Shown piece after piece: positions 35,871-44,339 of a DNA stretch of 64,000 nucleotides; within the stretch, counting starts at the first letter, position 1, and the number at the start of each line of letters is the position of its first letter. Below the pieces are notes generated by a model that was not told where the DNA came from, did no database searches, and saw nothing but the letters and a program-made list of their open reading frames with translations. The stretch comes from Rhizobium ecuadorense (lineage in GTDB: Bacteria > Pseudomonadota > Alphaproteobacteria > Rhizobiales > Rhizobiaceae). Both the position numbers and the translations under genes were made by a program. The stretch is from NCBI RefSeq assembly GCF_001187535.1, contig NZ_LFIO01001164.1:62001-126000 (forward strand), given 5' to 3'.

Positions 35871-36097
35871 TGTCTTTTTCCTCAAACATATGTCCGCTGG
35901 ATGGCGGGATCGCCTATCTCTCTGCGGTTGATGTTTATATAGGCGAGAACCGTCTTATTGTGCAGTGCAAATAATTGGCGTCTGCCATGCAATTGTGCAA
36001 TGTGATGCCCGCCAATTAAGCGGTGAATATTTTTTAAGCGGGCTAACGAGCCGGGAAAACATGCAACCGCCGCGGCAGCTGTATGCAGACAAAAGAA
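35871..36097. other. promoter region of DUF1127 gene 1
   Basis: AT-rich spacer on the minus strand. A TATATAA sequence lies about 19 bases after the conserved GTGCAGTGCAA box and could be the -10 element. No additional gene is seen. Confidence 0.45.
35960..35970 (-). promoter_or_regulatory. TTGC-N3-GCAA-like box upstream of DUF1127 gene 1
   Basis: GTGCAGTGCAA, one base off a perfect TTGC-N3-GCAA palindrome. The surrounding bases (TATTGTGCAGTGCAAATAATT split as TATTGTGCAG and TGCAAATAATT) nearly equal those of the box before the small RNA at 36964. A LysR-type binding site is inferred. Confidence 0.5.
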
Positions 36098-36125
36098 AAC
36101 GCCCGCTGTGGGTACAGCGGGCGTT
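36098..36125 (-). terminator. terminator after DUF1127 gene 2
   Basis: AACGCCCGCTG and CAGCGGGCGTT form a perfect 11-base stem around a 6-base loop. On the minus strand it is followed by a T-rich tract, 48 bases after the DUF1127 stop. Confidence 0.85.
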
Positions 36126-36172
36126 TCAACCGAGGACGATCCTGCTTGGGAGGAGCAGCGGATCGCCTGGAA

Positions 36173-36319
36173 TTAGCGGGCAGAAGCCTCACGGGCAACG
36201 CGATGGATGTCCGAACGGTCGATGCCGAGATCGTGCAATTCGCGGTTGGTCATGCGGCCAAGTTCCGTGACCGTCTGACGATACTTGCGCCAGTTATTGA
36301 AAGAGCGAGAGAAATTCAT
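36173..36319 (-). CDS. DUF1127 small protein 2
   Basis: A 48-residue basic protein: MNFSRSFNNWRKYRQTVTEL followed by GRMTNRELHDLGIDRSDIHR and a short Ala/Arg tail. The DUF1127 signature is complete. It is a paralogue of the gene at 35727 on the same strand and lies 429 bases downstream of the small-RNA terminator. A longer reading begins with TTG but adds no family sequence. A perfect TTGC-N3-GCAA box lies 80 bases upstream. Confidence 0.9.
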   Translation of the reverse strand: MNFSRSFNNWRKYRQTVTELGRMTNRELHDLGIDRSDIHRVAREASAR

Positions 36320-36398
36320 GTTAAGCCCCTTTCTGAGGGTTTCATCTGCCAGCAGCCACCGATCGGCGCTGACCTCTATTTGATGACCGGAATATATG

Positions 36399-36409
36399 TT
36401 GCGGCGCAA
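36399..36409 (-). promoter_or_regulatory. TTGC-N3-GCAA box upstream of DUF1127 gene 2
   Basis: TTGCGGCGCAA is a perfect 4+4 palindrome with 3 central bases, 80 bases before the start codon. It has the same form as the boxes at 35960 and 36964, but its flanks differ and the -10 region is weak. Confidence 0.4.
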
Positions 36410-36747
36410 AAGACTAAAACAGCCAAGTTTTCAGATCACCTATGCGACTGATGCAATGCTTTGGGGGTATTTGACGCAGGCTCGCCGCTTTTTGGTCAAC
36501 GAATAGGCAGAATGATTTTAAAGGGATCAATCTGGCTAGGTGCTCGAAACAGGTGCCGCTGCTCAAAAAGGCTTCTCCCTCCGGCGGTTCTGCCCGTGCA
36601 TCCGCTCCACCGAGGCATTTCGCTCGCATTGAAAGCCGCCCGCTTGTCCGCAGCGTCGGCGGGAGCGGTGTGACAGCAGTGCGGCACGACGGCGCCAAGC
36701 GGCGGAAAACCTGGGTCGCCAATGCTTCAATTGCATTGTTGCTCAAC
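36410..36747. other. intergenic region between small RNA and DUF1127 gene 2
   Basis: I see no gene here. Open frames on both strands are of low quality and overlap one another. The stretch separates the small-RNA terminator from the second DUF1127 promoter. Confidence 0.4.
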
Positions 36748-36935
36748 AAAAACGCCCACCGGGGGAGGATCCGGCGGGCGCATTATGGTGACTGGCAACT
36801 GGGAGGAGGAGTGTTGCCAGCCTATCATAGCGCGCTGGGAGGAGGAGTGCGCAGCTACGAATATCGTCAGGGACAAAGAGATCCGAGGGCGTCCGGCAGA
36901 GCCGGGCAGGGGCGCCATCCCCGTGCTTCGATGTC
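36748..36935 (-). ncRNA. alpha-r14 / cuckoo-like small RNA with anti-Shine-Dalgarno loops
   Basis: On the minus strand two adjacent hairpins present the same 13-base loop, ACTCCTCCTCCCA. The first is at 36828-36857 (stem TAGC-GCGC with one bulge); the second is at 36792-36820 (perfect 8-base stem CTGGCAAC/GTTGCCAG). A third hairpin at 36753-36780 is a rho-independent terminator whose loop ATCCTCCC carries the motif again, followed by TTTTTG. Repeated CCUCCUCCC loops are the hallmark of the alpha-r14 (NfeR1-type) and 'cuckoo' RNAs, which mask ribosome sites of target mRNAs. The 3' end is firm; the 5' end (about 36935, after a TACTATTTATAA -10 region) is a guess, and a shorter RNA starting near 36865 is possible. 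Confidence 0.8.
36753..36780 (-). terminator. terminator of the small RNA
   Basis: CGCCC-A-CCGG pairs with CCGG-C-GGGCG, and the minus-strand loop is ATCCTCCC. A U5 tract follows at 36748-36752. It is both the RNA 3' end and a third motif-bearing loop. Confidence 0.85.
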
Positions 36936-36963
36936 TTTATAAATAGTATGACTAATGATTATT

Positions 36964-36974
36964 TTGCAGTGCAA
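36964..36974 (-). promoter_or_regulatory. TTGC-N3-GCAA box upstream of the small RNA
   Basis: TTGCAGTGCAA is a perfect palindrome. Its flanks resemble those of the box at 35960. It lies about 30-40 bases upstream of the guessed transcription start. A LysR-type activator of the VtlR/LsrB group is a candidate by analogy with Brucella, where VtlR activates abcR2 and small DUF1127-type genes. Confidence 0.45.
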
Positions 36975-37188
36975 TAATTTCATGAGTGGTTTGCAGTGGG
37001 TGCATACCTCTCCGTCCATATGCTTATATTAGCGCTTCTGGCGTTATCGGCCAGTTAACGCGCGATACAAGTTAGACCAATGAGGAAGTTGTATTTTGTC
37101 GCAGGGGCGTTTGCGAAGCCCCATGCTGAGTCTATAACGGCATAGGCCGCAGCGCCGCAGTCGGCATTGCGGAAATGAGGGGTGGAGC

Positions 37189-38292
37189 ATGTATCGCGGC
37201 AGATTGGAGCGGGATCTCTCGCTCTGGGTGGGCAAGGGCCTGCTGGGGCAGGAAACGGCAGGTGCGCTTCTCGCCGAATATGACAGCCGCCCGGCAAGCT
37301 TCAGCCTCGGCAGGGTGCTGATGGCGCTGGCGGCGCTGCTGCTGGCAGCCGCCATCCTGCTGGTCGTCGCCTCCAACTGGGAGGCCATTCCGCGCCTCGT
37401 CCGCGTCGGCGCCATCCTGGCCCTGATCTGGGTGGTGCACATCGCCGCCGCCCGGATGCTCGCCCGCGGCGCGAGGGCGGCGGCAAGCGGCCTGCTGATC
37501 ATCGGTGCGATGAGCTTCGGCGGCGCCATTTCGCTGGTTGGGCAGATGTATCATCTCTCCGGCGACGAGCAGACGGTGATGTATCTGTGGTTCGCCATCG
37601 CGACGATCTCGGCCATCCTGTTCCGTTCGGGCGCGGTTGCCGTCGTCGCCGGCTTCCTCTCCTGGGCGTCCTTTGCCGTTTATCTCGAGAATTACGACAG
37701 CCATTGGATCGGGCTCGATCCCTGGATGGCGCCCGTCATGGCGGCGATCGTCATCGCGCTGGTGCGGTATACCGGCGCCGAGCGGGCCCGCCATCTCGCC
37801 TATCTGCTGCTGATCGGCTGGCTTGCCTGGCTCTATGCGCTTTATGAGGAGATTGCCGTGGCGCTCGCCTTCGCAATCGGCGGCATGGCGGCCTTTGTCC
37901 TGACGGCGTTGCCAACCCGGCCTGTTGCCTCCCTGGTCAGGAGCGCCGGTGCGGCCCCGGCCTTCTACAGCTTCCTCGTCGCTGCGATCGGCTTCCTGCT
38001 GCTGCATATCGAGATCGAGGACGGCTGGCGGCTGGTGGTGCTCGGGGTGGCGACGCTTGGCGCTTCGGTGCTGGCGATCGCTCTGCATGGCAGGGACAAC
38101 GGCGCGGTGCGTTATCTCGCTTATACGACCTTTGCCGCCGAGATGCTTTATCTCGCCTCCGTGACTGTCGGATCGATCCTCGGCACGTCGAGCCTCTTTC
38201 TCTTCTCGGGTCTCTTCGTCGCGCTGGTTGCGTGGATCGTCATTCGTCTCGAACGGCGCTTTTCGGCCAATGCACAGGGGGAGCGCGCATGA
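37189..38292 (+). CDS. DUF2157-family inner-membrane protein
   Basis: A 367-residue protein. The N-terminal helical part (RDLSLWVGKGLLGQETAGAL) and about ten membrane helices follow the DUF2157 pattern, including the signature LLVVASNWEAIPRLVRVG. Function unknown. It overlaps the GDYXXLXY gene by 4 bases (ATGA), and these two families are usually adjacent. Confidence 0.85.
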   Translation: MYRGRLERDLSLWVGKGLLGQETAGALLAEYDSRPASFSLGRVLMALAALLLAAAILLVVASNWEAIPRLVRVGAILALIWVVHIAAARMLARGARAAASGLLIIGAMSFGGAISLVGQMYHLSGDEQTVMYLWFAIATISAILFRSGAVAVVAGFLSWASFAVYLENYDSHWIGLDPWMAPVMAAIVIALVRYTGAERARHLAYLLLIGWLAWLYALYEEIAVALAFAIGGMAAFVLTALPTRPVASLVRSAGAAPAFYSFLVAAIGFLLLHIEIEDGWRLVVLGVATLGASVLAIALHGRDNGAVRYLAYTTFAAEMLYLASVTVGSILGTSSLFLFSGLFVALVAWIVIRLERRFSANAQGERA

Positions 38293-38879
38293 ACTCGCTG
38301 ATGGCAAGGCTGCAGTCCGGCAGGGGCTATCTGTTTTCGGCAATCATCGTCGCCGGCCTGCAGACCGTGATCCTCGGCACGATCATCCAGAGCCGGGCAT
38401 CGATCCTCAACAATGGCGCCGAGGTGCTGCTGAAGACGGCGCCTGTCGATCCGCGCGATTTTCTGCGCGGCGATTATGTCGTCTTGAACTATGATATTTC
38501 CTCGGTGCCGGTGCAGACGGTGTCCGGCGGTATCCCGGCAGAGCCCGGCGAGCGCACTCTATGGGTTCGGTTGAAGAAGCAGGAGGACGGTTTCTGGACA
38601 GTGGCCGAATCGTCGTTTCACCAACTGCCGCCACTGCCGGAGACCGTGATCCTGCGCAGCCAGCCATTCTACGGTGGCGGATTTGCTGCCGGCGACAGCA
38701 TCCGTGTCGAATATGGCATCGAGCGCTATTATGTTCCCGAGGGCGAGGGCAAGCCAATCGAGGAGGCCCGCAATAATGGCAATGTCGCCATTTCAGTGCG
38801 TGTCTCGCCGGCCGGCAGCGCGCAGATCCGCAGCCTAGTCGTCGACGGCAAGCCGGTTTACGACGAGCCGCTCTACTGA
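38289..38879 (+). CDS. GDYXXLXY-domain membrane-anchored protein
   Basis: A 196-residue protein with one N-terminal membrane helix (YLFSAIIVAGLQTVILGTII) and the defining motif FLRGDYVVLNYDIS near residue 60. The remaining domain is predicted extracytoplasmic. It is translationally coupled to the DUF2157 gene. The biological role is unknown. Confidence 0.88.
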   Translation: MNSLMARLQSGRGYLFSAIIVAGLQTVILGTIIQSRASILNNGAEVLLKTAPVDPRDFLRGDYVVLNYDISSVPVQTVSGGIPAEPGERTLWVRLKKQEDGFWTVAESSFHQLPPLPETVILRSQPFYGGGFAAGDSIRVEYGIERYYVPEGEGKPIEEARNNGNVAISVRVSPAGSAQIRSLVVDGKPVYDEPLY

Positions 38880-39032
38880 TCCGGCGGCAGCTCGGAAGAG
38901 GCCGGCCTGCGGGCCGCAAATCCCCTGTCATTTGCCGTTCATTTTTCCTTTGCCTCGACCAAATCGGGTGATATAGAGACGCCGCGCTCCGGAAGGCCTC
39001 ATGCGCAGGCATAGGCATGCGGTTCTGTGGAC

Positions 39033-39117
<85 letters not shown>

Positions 39118-39319
39118 GGCTGTTTGCAGGGGGAGACTAAGAACTTAGTTGTCCCCGAATGACGAAGGTTGTTCCGAATACTCGGAAGTGAGTGCCGTTC
39201 CCCGTTTGGCGGAATGATACAGGAATTGGGAAAAGCCACGCGCGGCACGCTGCCGGCGTCGTGCTCATCGAAACGAACGGCGTCTGGGCACGGCCGCCAC
39301 GACATGAAGGTAGGAAGAC

Positions 39320-40804
39320 ATGCAGGTTATCGAAACGCTCGCTGAAGGGCTGAAGCGCGAAATCAAGGTCGTTATCCCGGCCAAGGACATGCAGGACAAG
39401 ATGGATCAGCGTCTTGCCGATGTGAAGGACAAGGTCCGCATCAACGGCTTCCGTCCGGGCAAGGTACCCGCTGCTCACCTGAAGAAGGTCTACGGCAAAT
39501 CGATCATGGCCGAGCTCGTCAACGAGATCGTCCGCGAGCAGCCGGCCGCCATCCTCTCCAGCCGCGGCGAGAAGTCGGCCACGCAGCCGGAAATCGCCAT
39601 GACCGAGGACAAGGACGAAGCCGACAAGATCCTCGCCGCCGAGCAGGATTTCGAATTCACGCTCTCCTATGAAGTGCTGCCGCCGATCGAACTGAAGTCG
39701 GTCAAGGGCATCAAGGTCACCCGCGAAGTCATCGACATCGCCGACGACGAAGTCACCGAGCAGGTCCTGAAGGTTGCCGAAAGCGCCCGCGCTTACGAGA
39801 CCAAGACCGGCAAGGCCGCTGACGGCGACCGCATCACCATGGATTATGTCGGCAAGGTCGATGGCGAAGCCTTCGAAGGCGGCACCGACCAGGGCGCCGA
39901 ACTGGTGCTCGGCTCCGGCCGCTTCATCCCGGGCTTCGAAGACCAGCTCGTCGGCGTCAAGGCCGGCCAGGAGAAGACCATCACCGTGACCTTCCCGGCC
40001 GACTATCCGGCCAAGAACCTCGCCGGCAAGGAAGCCACCTTCGACGTATCGGTCAAGGATGTTGCAGCGCCTGGCAAGGTTGAGATCAACGACGAACTCG
40101 CCTCCAAGCTTGGCATCGAATCCGCCGATCGCCTGAAGGAAATCGTCCGCGGCCAGATCGAATCGCAGTACGGTTCGCTGACCCGCCAGAAGCTGAAGCG
40201 TCAGATCCTCGACCAGCTCGACGAGATGTATAAGTTCGAAACCCCGGCCTCGTTGGTCGATGCCGAATATAACGGCATCTGGAACCAGGTGAACAACGAC
40301 CTCGCTCAGTCTGGCAAGACCTTCGAGGACGAAGACACGACCGAAGAGAAGGCACGTGAGGAATACAAGACGCTCGCCGAGCGTCGCGTCCGCCTCGGCC
40401 TCGTTCTCTCCGAAATCGGCGAAAAGGCCGGCGTCGAAGTCACCGAAGACGAGATGCAGCGCGCCATCTACGATCAGCTGCGCCAGTATCCGGGCCAGGA
40501 AAAGCAGATCCTCGAATTCTTCCGCAGCCAGCCGGGTGCCGCCGCTTCGATCCGCGCGCCGATCTTCGAAGAGAAGGTCATCGATCATCTGCTGACCGAA
40601 ATCGACGTCACCGACAAGAAGGTGACCAAGGAAGAACTGCTCGCCGAGGAAGAAGGCGAAGCGAAGGCCGAGACCAAGAAGGCTGCCCCGAAGAAGAAGG
40701 CTGCCGCCAAGGCCGAAGCTGCCGACGCCGGTGAAGGCGAAGAAGCCGCTCCGAAGAAGAAGGCTGCTCCGAAGAAGAAGGCAGCTGACGAAAGCGCCGA
40801 ATAA
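39320..40804 (+). CDS. tig: trigger factor
   Basis: A 494-residue ribosome-associated chaperone and peptidyl-prolyl isomerase. The ribosome-docking signature is NGFRPGKVPAAHLKKVYGKS, the PPIase domain contains DRITMDYVGKVDGEAFEGGT, and the C-terminal chaperone arms follow. The last 45 residues form a Lys/Ala-rich extension (KKAAPKKKAAAKAEAADAGE), common in rhizobial copies. Its upstream region after tRNA-Leu is about 200 bases. Confidence 0.96.
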   Translation: MQVIETLAEGLKREIKVVIPAKDMQDKMDQRLADVKDKVRINGFRPGKVPAAHLKKVYGKSIMAELVNEIVREQPAAILSSRGEKSATQPEIAMTEDKDEADKILAAEQDFEFTLSYEVLPPIELKSVKGIKVTREVIDIADDEVTEQVLKVAESARAYETKTGKAADGDRITMDYVGKVDGEAFEGGTDQGAELVLGSGRFIPGFEDQLVGVKAGQEKTITVTFPADYPAKNLAGKEATFDVSVKDVAAPGKVEINDELASKLGIESADRLKEIVRGQIESQYGSLTRQKLKRQILDQLDEMYKFETPASLVDAEYNGIWNQVNNDLAQSGKTFEDEDTTEEKAREEYKTLAERRVRLGLVLSEIGEKAGVEVTEDEMQRAIYDQLRQYPGQEKQILEFFRSQPGAAASIRAPIFEEKVIDHLLTEIDVTDKKVTKEELLAEEEGEAKAETKKAAPKKKAAAKAEAADAGEGEEAAPKKKAAPKKKAADESAE

Positions 40805-40828
40805 TCGCTTCTCAGTTCTGAACTCTGC

Positions 40829-40856
40829 AAGGCCCCGCCATCGTGCGGGGCCTTTT
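40829..40856 (+). terminator. rho-independent terminator after tig
   Basis: AAGGCCCCGC and GCGGGGCCTT form a perfect 10-base stem with a 6-base loop, then TTGC, 25 bases after the stop. Confidence 0.85.
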
Positions 40857-40965
40857 GCTATCTCGGCCGCCTTCTCGATTATTGAGATTTATTCACGGCA
40901 ACAACAAATAGTTGCAATGAAGTATAATTCGATGCAGATTTCATTGATGGTGGGAGGACCGGACA

Positions 40966-41388
40966 ATGACCGTAAAAGATGACATGAAGAAACGCGTGGA
41001 AGAAATCTACGCTGTGCGCGACCGAGGCGATATCGAGGGCACGCTGGCGCTGATTGGTGAGGATTGCACCTTCCGGATGGCCGGCAATACACGGTTGGCG
41101 CCTTTTTCAACTGAAGCCGGCGGCCATGCCTTTCGGCAAGTGATAGAGCAACTCATCACTGTGTGGGATCTATCCAAGGTCAGTACAGCCGGCATCTATG
41201 TGGACGAGGACGAGCATATGGTCTTCGCCCATCGCGAAGGTGAGGTCAGGCACATCCCATCGGGTGTGAGCTTCTATACGGAATTCGTCGACAAGATCCA
41301 TTTCAAGGATGGGAAACCGGTCAAGATCGTCGAATTCGTCGACACGCTGCAAGTGGCTGAGACCACCCGGATCATCCAGTTCGCTTAA
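40966..41388 (+). CDS. SnoaL/NTF2-like protein
   Basis: A 140-residue protein of the cone-shaped NTF2 fold: a helix (KKRVEEIYAVRDRGDIEGTL), the aromatic-lined pocket (EDCTFRMAG), and a strand pattern ending FKDGKPVKIVEFVDT. Members may be polyketide cyclases, isomerases or ligand-binding proteins; nothing here fixes the substrate. GGGAGGACC is the ribosome site. It ends at a RIME repeat. Confidence 0.75.
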   Translation: MTVKDDMKKRVEEIYAVRDRGDIEGTLALIGEDCTFRMAGNTRLAPFSTEAGGHAFRQVIEQLITVWDLSKVSTAGIYVDEDEHMVFAHREGEVRHIPSGVSFYTEFVDKIHFKDGKPVKIVEFVDTLQVAETTRIIQFA

Positions 41389-41402
41389 AGCCGCGGAGCT
41401 GA

Positions 41403-41534
41403 TAAAGCATGTCGCGCAAAGGTGTGCCGCGGTTTTCCCAGGCAAAGCGCGAAGCGCTTTTGCGGCAACGACATGCATCAAAGCAAAGAGCTAAAGCCCG
41501 TCGCATGAAACAAGTTCGATGCGACGGGCTTTAG
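41403..41534 (-). repeat. RIME-type intergenic repeat, copy 1
   Basis: A 132-base element with two palindromes. A 16-base perfect stem at 41491-41506 and 41519-41534 encloses 12 bases. GCATGTCG at 41407-41414 pairs with CGACATGC at 41469-41476. Its reverse complement matches the element at 58177 over most of its length. It follows the Rhizobium-specific intergenic mosaic element layout of about 130 bases with two large palindromes. Confidence 0.8.
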
Positions 41535-41547
41535 CGCGAATTGCAGC

Positions 41548-43317
41548 TCAATGCCGCGTCAGCTCCGCGACTTTCCTCACATGGCTAACGGCCGCAGCGC
41601 CGCCGGCTGTTTTGGTAAAGAGGCTGAGTGTCTCTTCCTCGTCATCGGCAACCGGCGTCAGGGCCTGATCCATATAGGTCTTCGACTTGGCATCCCGTGA
41701 AATCAGGAATGCCGAAATCGTCAGCCCGACGATCGTGCCGGCGAGCGAAGCATGTTTTCTGAAGGTTTCCCAGGCAAAACGCGGCCAGAAGACCAGCGGA
41801 TTTTCGCGCGGCAGATCCGGGCGCCGCTCTGAAGGTGTCTTCAGGCGCAGGAGACCGCTCTGCAGCGGATGCACGTTTTCCAGCGGCACGGTGGTTGCGA
41901 AAGAGACGAGAACCTTGACGAGCCTTGCGAGCGGAACGCCGGTCGCCACAGCCCGGCGCAGCAGCGTCTTCATATGATCAGGCGAATAATAGAGCGACCA
42001 GGCCTCGTGGTAGATGTCTTCCCACTCCTGCTTGCTCATCTGCGGATGCGCGGTGCAGACGTGCTCGACATCGTAGATGTTGAGATCGGCGTCCATCTCG
42101 ACGCCCTTCTTCCACAGCACCTGATGGTCCTCGGAGCCGGGCAGCGGCGTCAGGATGAAGAATTCGATGACGTCGAGCGGCAGCTCTTCCTGGATGATCG
42201 CGATGTCGCGGCGGATCGACTCCGGCGTGTCGGCCGGGAAGCCCAGGATATAACCGGCGAGCGTCATGATGCCCTGCGCCTTCCAGGCGAGCAGCATCTT
42301 GCGATATTCGGTGATCTTGTTCTGGTTCTTCTTGGCGGCGGTCAGGTTGTTGGGATTGACGTTTTCGAGGCCGATGAAGACGCGGGTGACGCCGGCGCGC
42401 CTGGATTTCTCGATGAAATTGGGGATCTTGTGGCAGAGCGTATCGACTTGGATCATCAGGCCGAGCGGGATGCCGTCCCGCTCCTTGAGCTCGATCAGCC
42501 GGTCGAAGATCGCTTCCCAATCCTTGTTGCGGGCGAAATTATCATCGGTGATGAAGAATTTGTGGATGCCCTGCGCCCAGTTCATCCGCACCAGCTTTTC
42601 GACGTCGTCGGCCGAGCGGAAGCGTGACTTGCGCCCCTGCACATTGATGATGGTGCAGAACGAACACTGATAGGGACAACCGCGCCCGGCATCGAAGCTG
42701 GTGCTGAGCCCGAGCGTGCGCTGGATATTGTCCTTCGGCAGGAAGGGAACCGGCGTGCCGCCGATGCCGGGGAGGTCGTTCATGAAATTGTAGAGCGGCT
42801 TCAGCTCGCCGTTTGCCGCGTCGCGCAGCACCATATCGAGCCGGCCCTCGGCCTCGCCGGCAAACATCGAAATGCCCATGTCGCGGCAGGCGTCGAGCCC
42901 GACCGCCTTGCCATCCAGCATCGACAGGCAGCCGGAAACATGGAATCCGCCGATGGAAACCGGCAGGTCGGCATCGCGGAACGGCCGGGCGATATCGAGC
43001 GCGCGGGGATACTGGTTGGTCTGGACGCCAACGAGCGCGATCATGCCGAAATTGTCGTGGCGCTTGAACTGTGCGAGCAATCCGGCGAAGTCGATCCGCG
43101 TATTGGTCTCGTCGATGACGGTGATGTCGATCGCCGTATCGGGCCCGAGCACCTTGCGCTCGGCGCATTCGGCGGCGATGCCGTAGAGAGCCGCGAGTGA
43201 ATTGGAGGGAATCATCGCCCGCCACCAGCGGATGACGTAACCATCATCGTCATAATGCGACGGCTTGATCAGGATCAGCTGAAAACGTCGGCGCGCAGCT
43301 TCCAAGACATGGGACAA
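41548..43317 (-). CDS. B12-binding radical SAM protein
   Basis: A 589-residue protein. Residues 1-180 hold a cobalamin-binding-like domain (DITVIDETNTRIDFAGLL, ALVGVQTNQYPRALDIA, PVSIGGFHVSG). The radical SAM cluster motif CPYQCSFC has Cys 214, 218 and 221. The remaining core (FFITDDNFARNKDW, ILGFPADTPESI) is typical, with a C-terminal hydrophobic stretch near residues 530-548. The substrate is unknown; relatives modify lipids or natural products. Confidence 0.85.
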   Translation of the reverse strand: MSHVLEAARRRFQLILIKPSHYDDDGYVIRWWRAMIPSNSLAALYGIAAECAERKVLGPDTAIDITVIDETNTRIDFAGLLAQFKRHDNFGMIALVGVQTNQYPRALDIARPFRDADLPVSIGGFHVSGCLSMLDGKAVGLDACRDMGISMFAGEAEGRLDMVLRDAANGELKPLYNFMNDLPGIGGTPVPFLPKDNIQRTLGLSTSFDAGRGCPYQCSFCTIINVQGRKSRFRSADDVEKLVRMNWAQGIHKFFITDDNFARNKDWEAIFDRLIELKERDGIPLGLMIQVDTLCHKIPNFIEKSRRAGVTRVFIGLENVNPNNLTAAKKNQNKITEYRKMLLAWKAQGIMTLAGYILGFPADTPESIRRDIAIIQEELPLDVIEFFILTPLPGSEDHQVLWKKGVEMDADLNIYDVEHVCTAHPQMSKQEWEDIYHEAWSLYYSPDHMKTLLRRAVATGVPLARLVKVLVSFATTVPLENVHPLQSGLLRLKTPSERRPDLPRENPLVFWPRFAWETFRKHASLAGTIVGLTISAFLISRDAKSKTYMDQALTPVADDEEETLSLFTKTAGGAAAVSHVRKVAELTRH

Positions 43318-43471
43318 GAGTATCTATCTTTCTTCAGAAGCTTTTGCCGGAGCAAAATAGTGTTGAAGGCATATATCAGGCATCACGTATAAATGCGATT
43401 CAGGCGGTCAAACTAAGGCGTAAAACGCGGCAATGCACGCAAAACGCTACGCACGGCAATTCCTCAATATA

Positions 43472-44275
43472 CTACCCGATATCGAGCAGCAATGCGCGGT
43501 GGTCGGAGACCTCGGGTGCCTCGACCACCTCGAACCTGGCAATGTTCACCCCCGGTGTCACCAGCATGTAATCGGCAAAGCGGCCCTGCTTCAGATAGTA
43601 GGAGGTGCGCGTGTCTACAAGGCTGTTGCCGGTGACGAGATCGGAAAGTCCCAATCTGGCGAGAATCGGAAAGGTCGTGCTGTCGGGCAAGATGTTGAAA
43701 TCGCCGCAGACAACGAGCCCTTCGTTGCCGGGCCAGATCCGCTCGATGAGCGCAACCAATGCCGCAGCCTGCTCTTCGCGCGCCGGCGTGTCGCTCTTGC
43801 CGGCGGGATCCCGCAGGCCATGCATGTGGGCGATGGTCAGGCTGGAAGCGTGCTCATGGCTGAAGACACGGATGCAATGGGCGTTCCGCGGACGCGGATG
43901 TTCGCCCCAGCCATTGGTGGAAAAACTGCCATGCACGAAGTCCAGCCCCTGGGCGATGACCGAATGCGATTTGCGCACGAAGGTCGCCAACCCGAATTCG
44001 GCGGCAATGGCGGTTTCGCCGTTAAACAGCGCGCCTCTCGATGTCGGGCAGAAGAAGCCGTCGTGGCCGGGCAGGGCGGCGCCGATCTCTGCAAACAGAT
44101 TGGCGCGCTGCGGCAGCTCCAGCCCCGCATCCCGATAGATCGACCATCCCTCATCCGCACCCGGCGCCCGCAGCACCTCCTGCAGGCACAGCACATCTGC
44201 ATCGGCCTGGCTGACATAGTCGATCAGGGGCTCATGCAGCCTGCCGCCCCAGGCGTTCAGCGAAATGATGCGCAA
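43472..44275 (-). CDS. endonuclease/exonuclease/phosphatase-family protein
   Basis: A 267-residue EEP-fold hydrolase. The metal/catalytic blocks are MRIISLNAWGG, VLCLQEVLRAP, VVCGDFNILPDST and the final EVSDHRALLLDIG. No second domain is present. The fold covers DNases, phosphodiesterases and phosphatases; nothing shows which. It lies between the radical SAM gene and sthA on the same strand. Confidence 0.8.
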   Translation of the reverse strand: MRIISLNAWGGRLHEPLIDYVSQADADVLCLQEVLRAPGADEGWSIYRDAGLELPQRANLFAEIGAALPGHDGFFCPTSRGALFNGETAIAAEFGLATFVRKSHSVIAQGLDFVHGSFSTNGWGEHPRPRNAHCIRVFSHEHASSLTIAHMHGLRDPAGKSDTPAREEQAAALVALIERIWPGNEGLVVCGDFNILPDSTTFPILARLGLSDLVTGNSLVDTRTSYYLKQGRFADYMLVTPGVNIARFEVVEAPEVSDHRALLLDIG

Positions 44276-44339
44276 TGCGGTTCGGCTCCGTTGTTAGCGG
44301 CCGGATTTAGACAGCGGTTCTGCCGTCCAAGCGATGCGT

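Noticed and set aside
36553..36942. 129-codon plus-strand frame over the small-RNA locus
   Set aside because: It runs through the hairpins and terminator of the minus-strand RNA and has no coding character.
39129..39155. Hairpin after tRNA-Leu as a terminator or tig leader switch
   Set aside because: The outer GGGG/CCCC and inner CTAAG/CTTAG stems are interrupted and there is no U-tract, so a terminator or riboswitch call is not supported.
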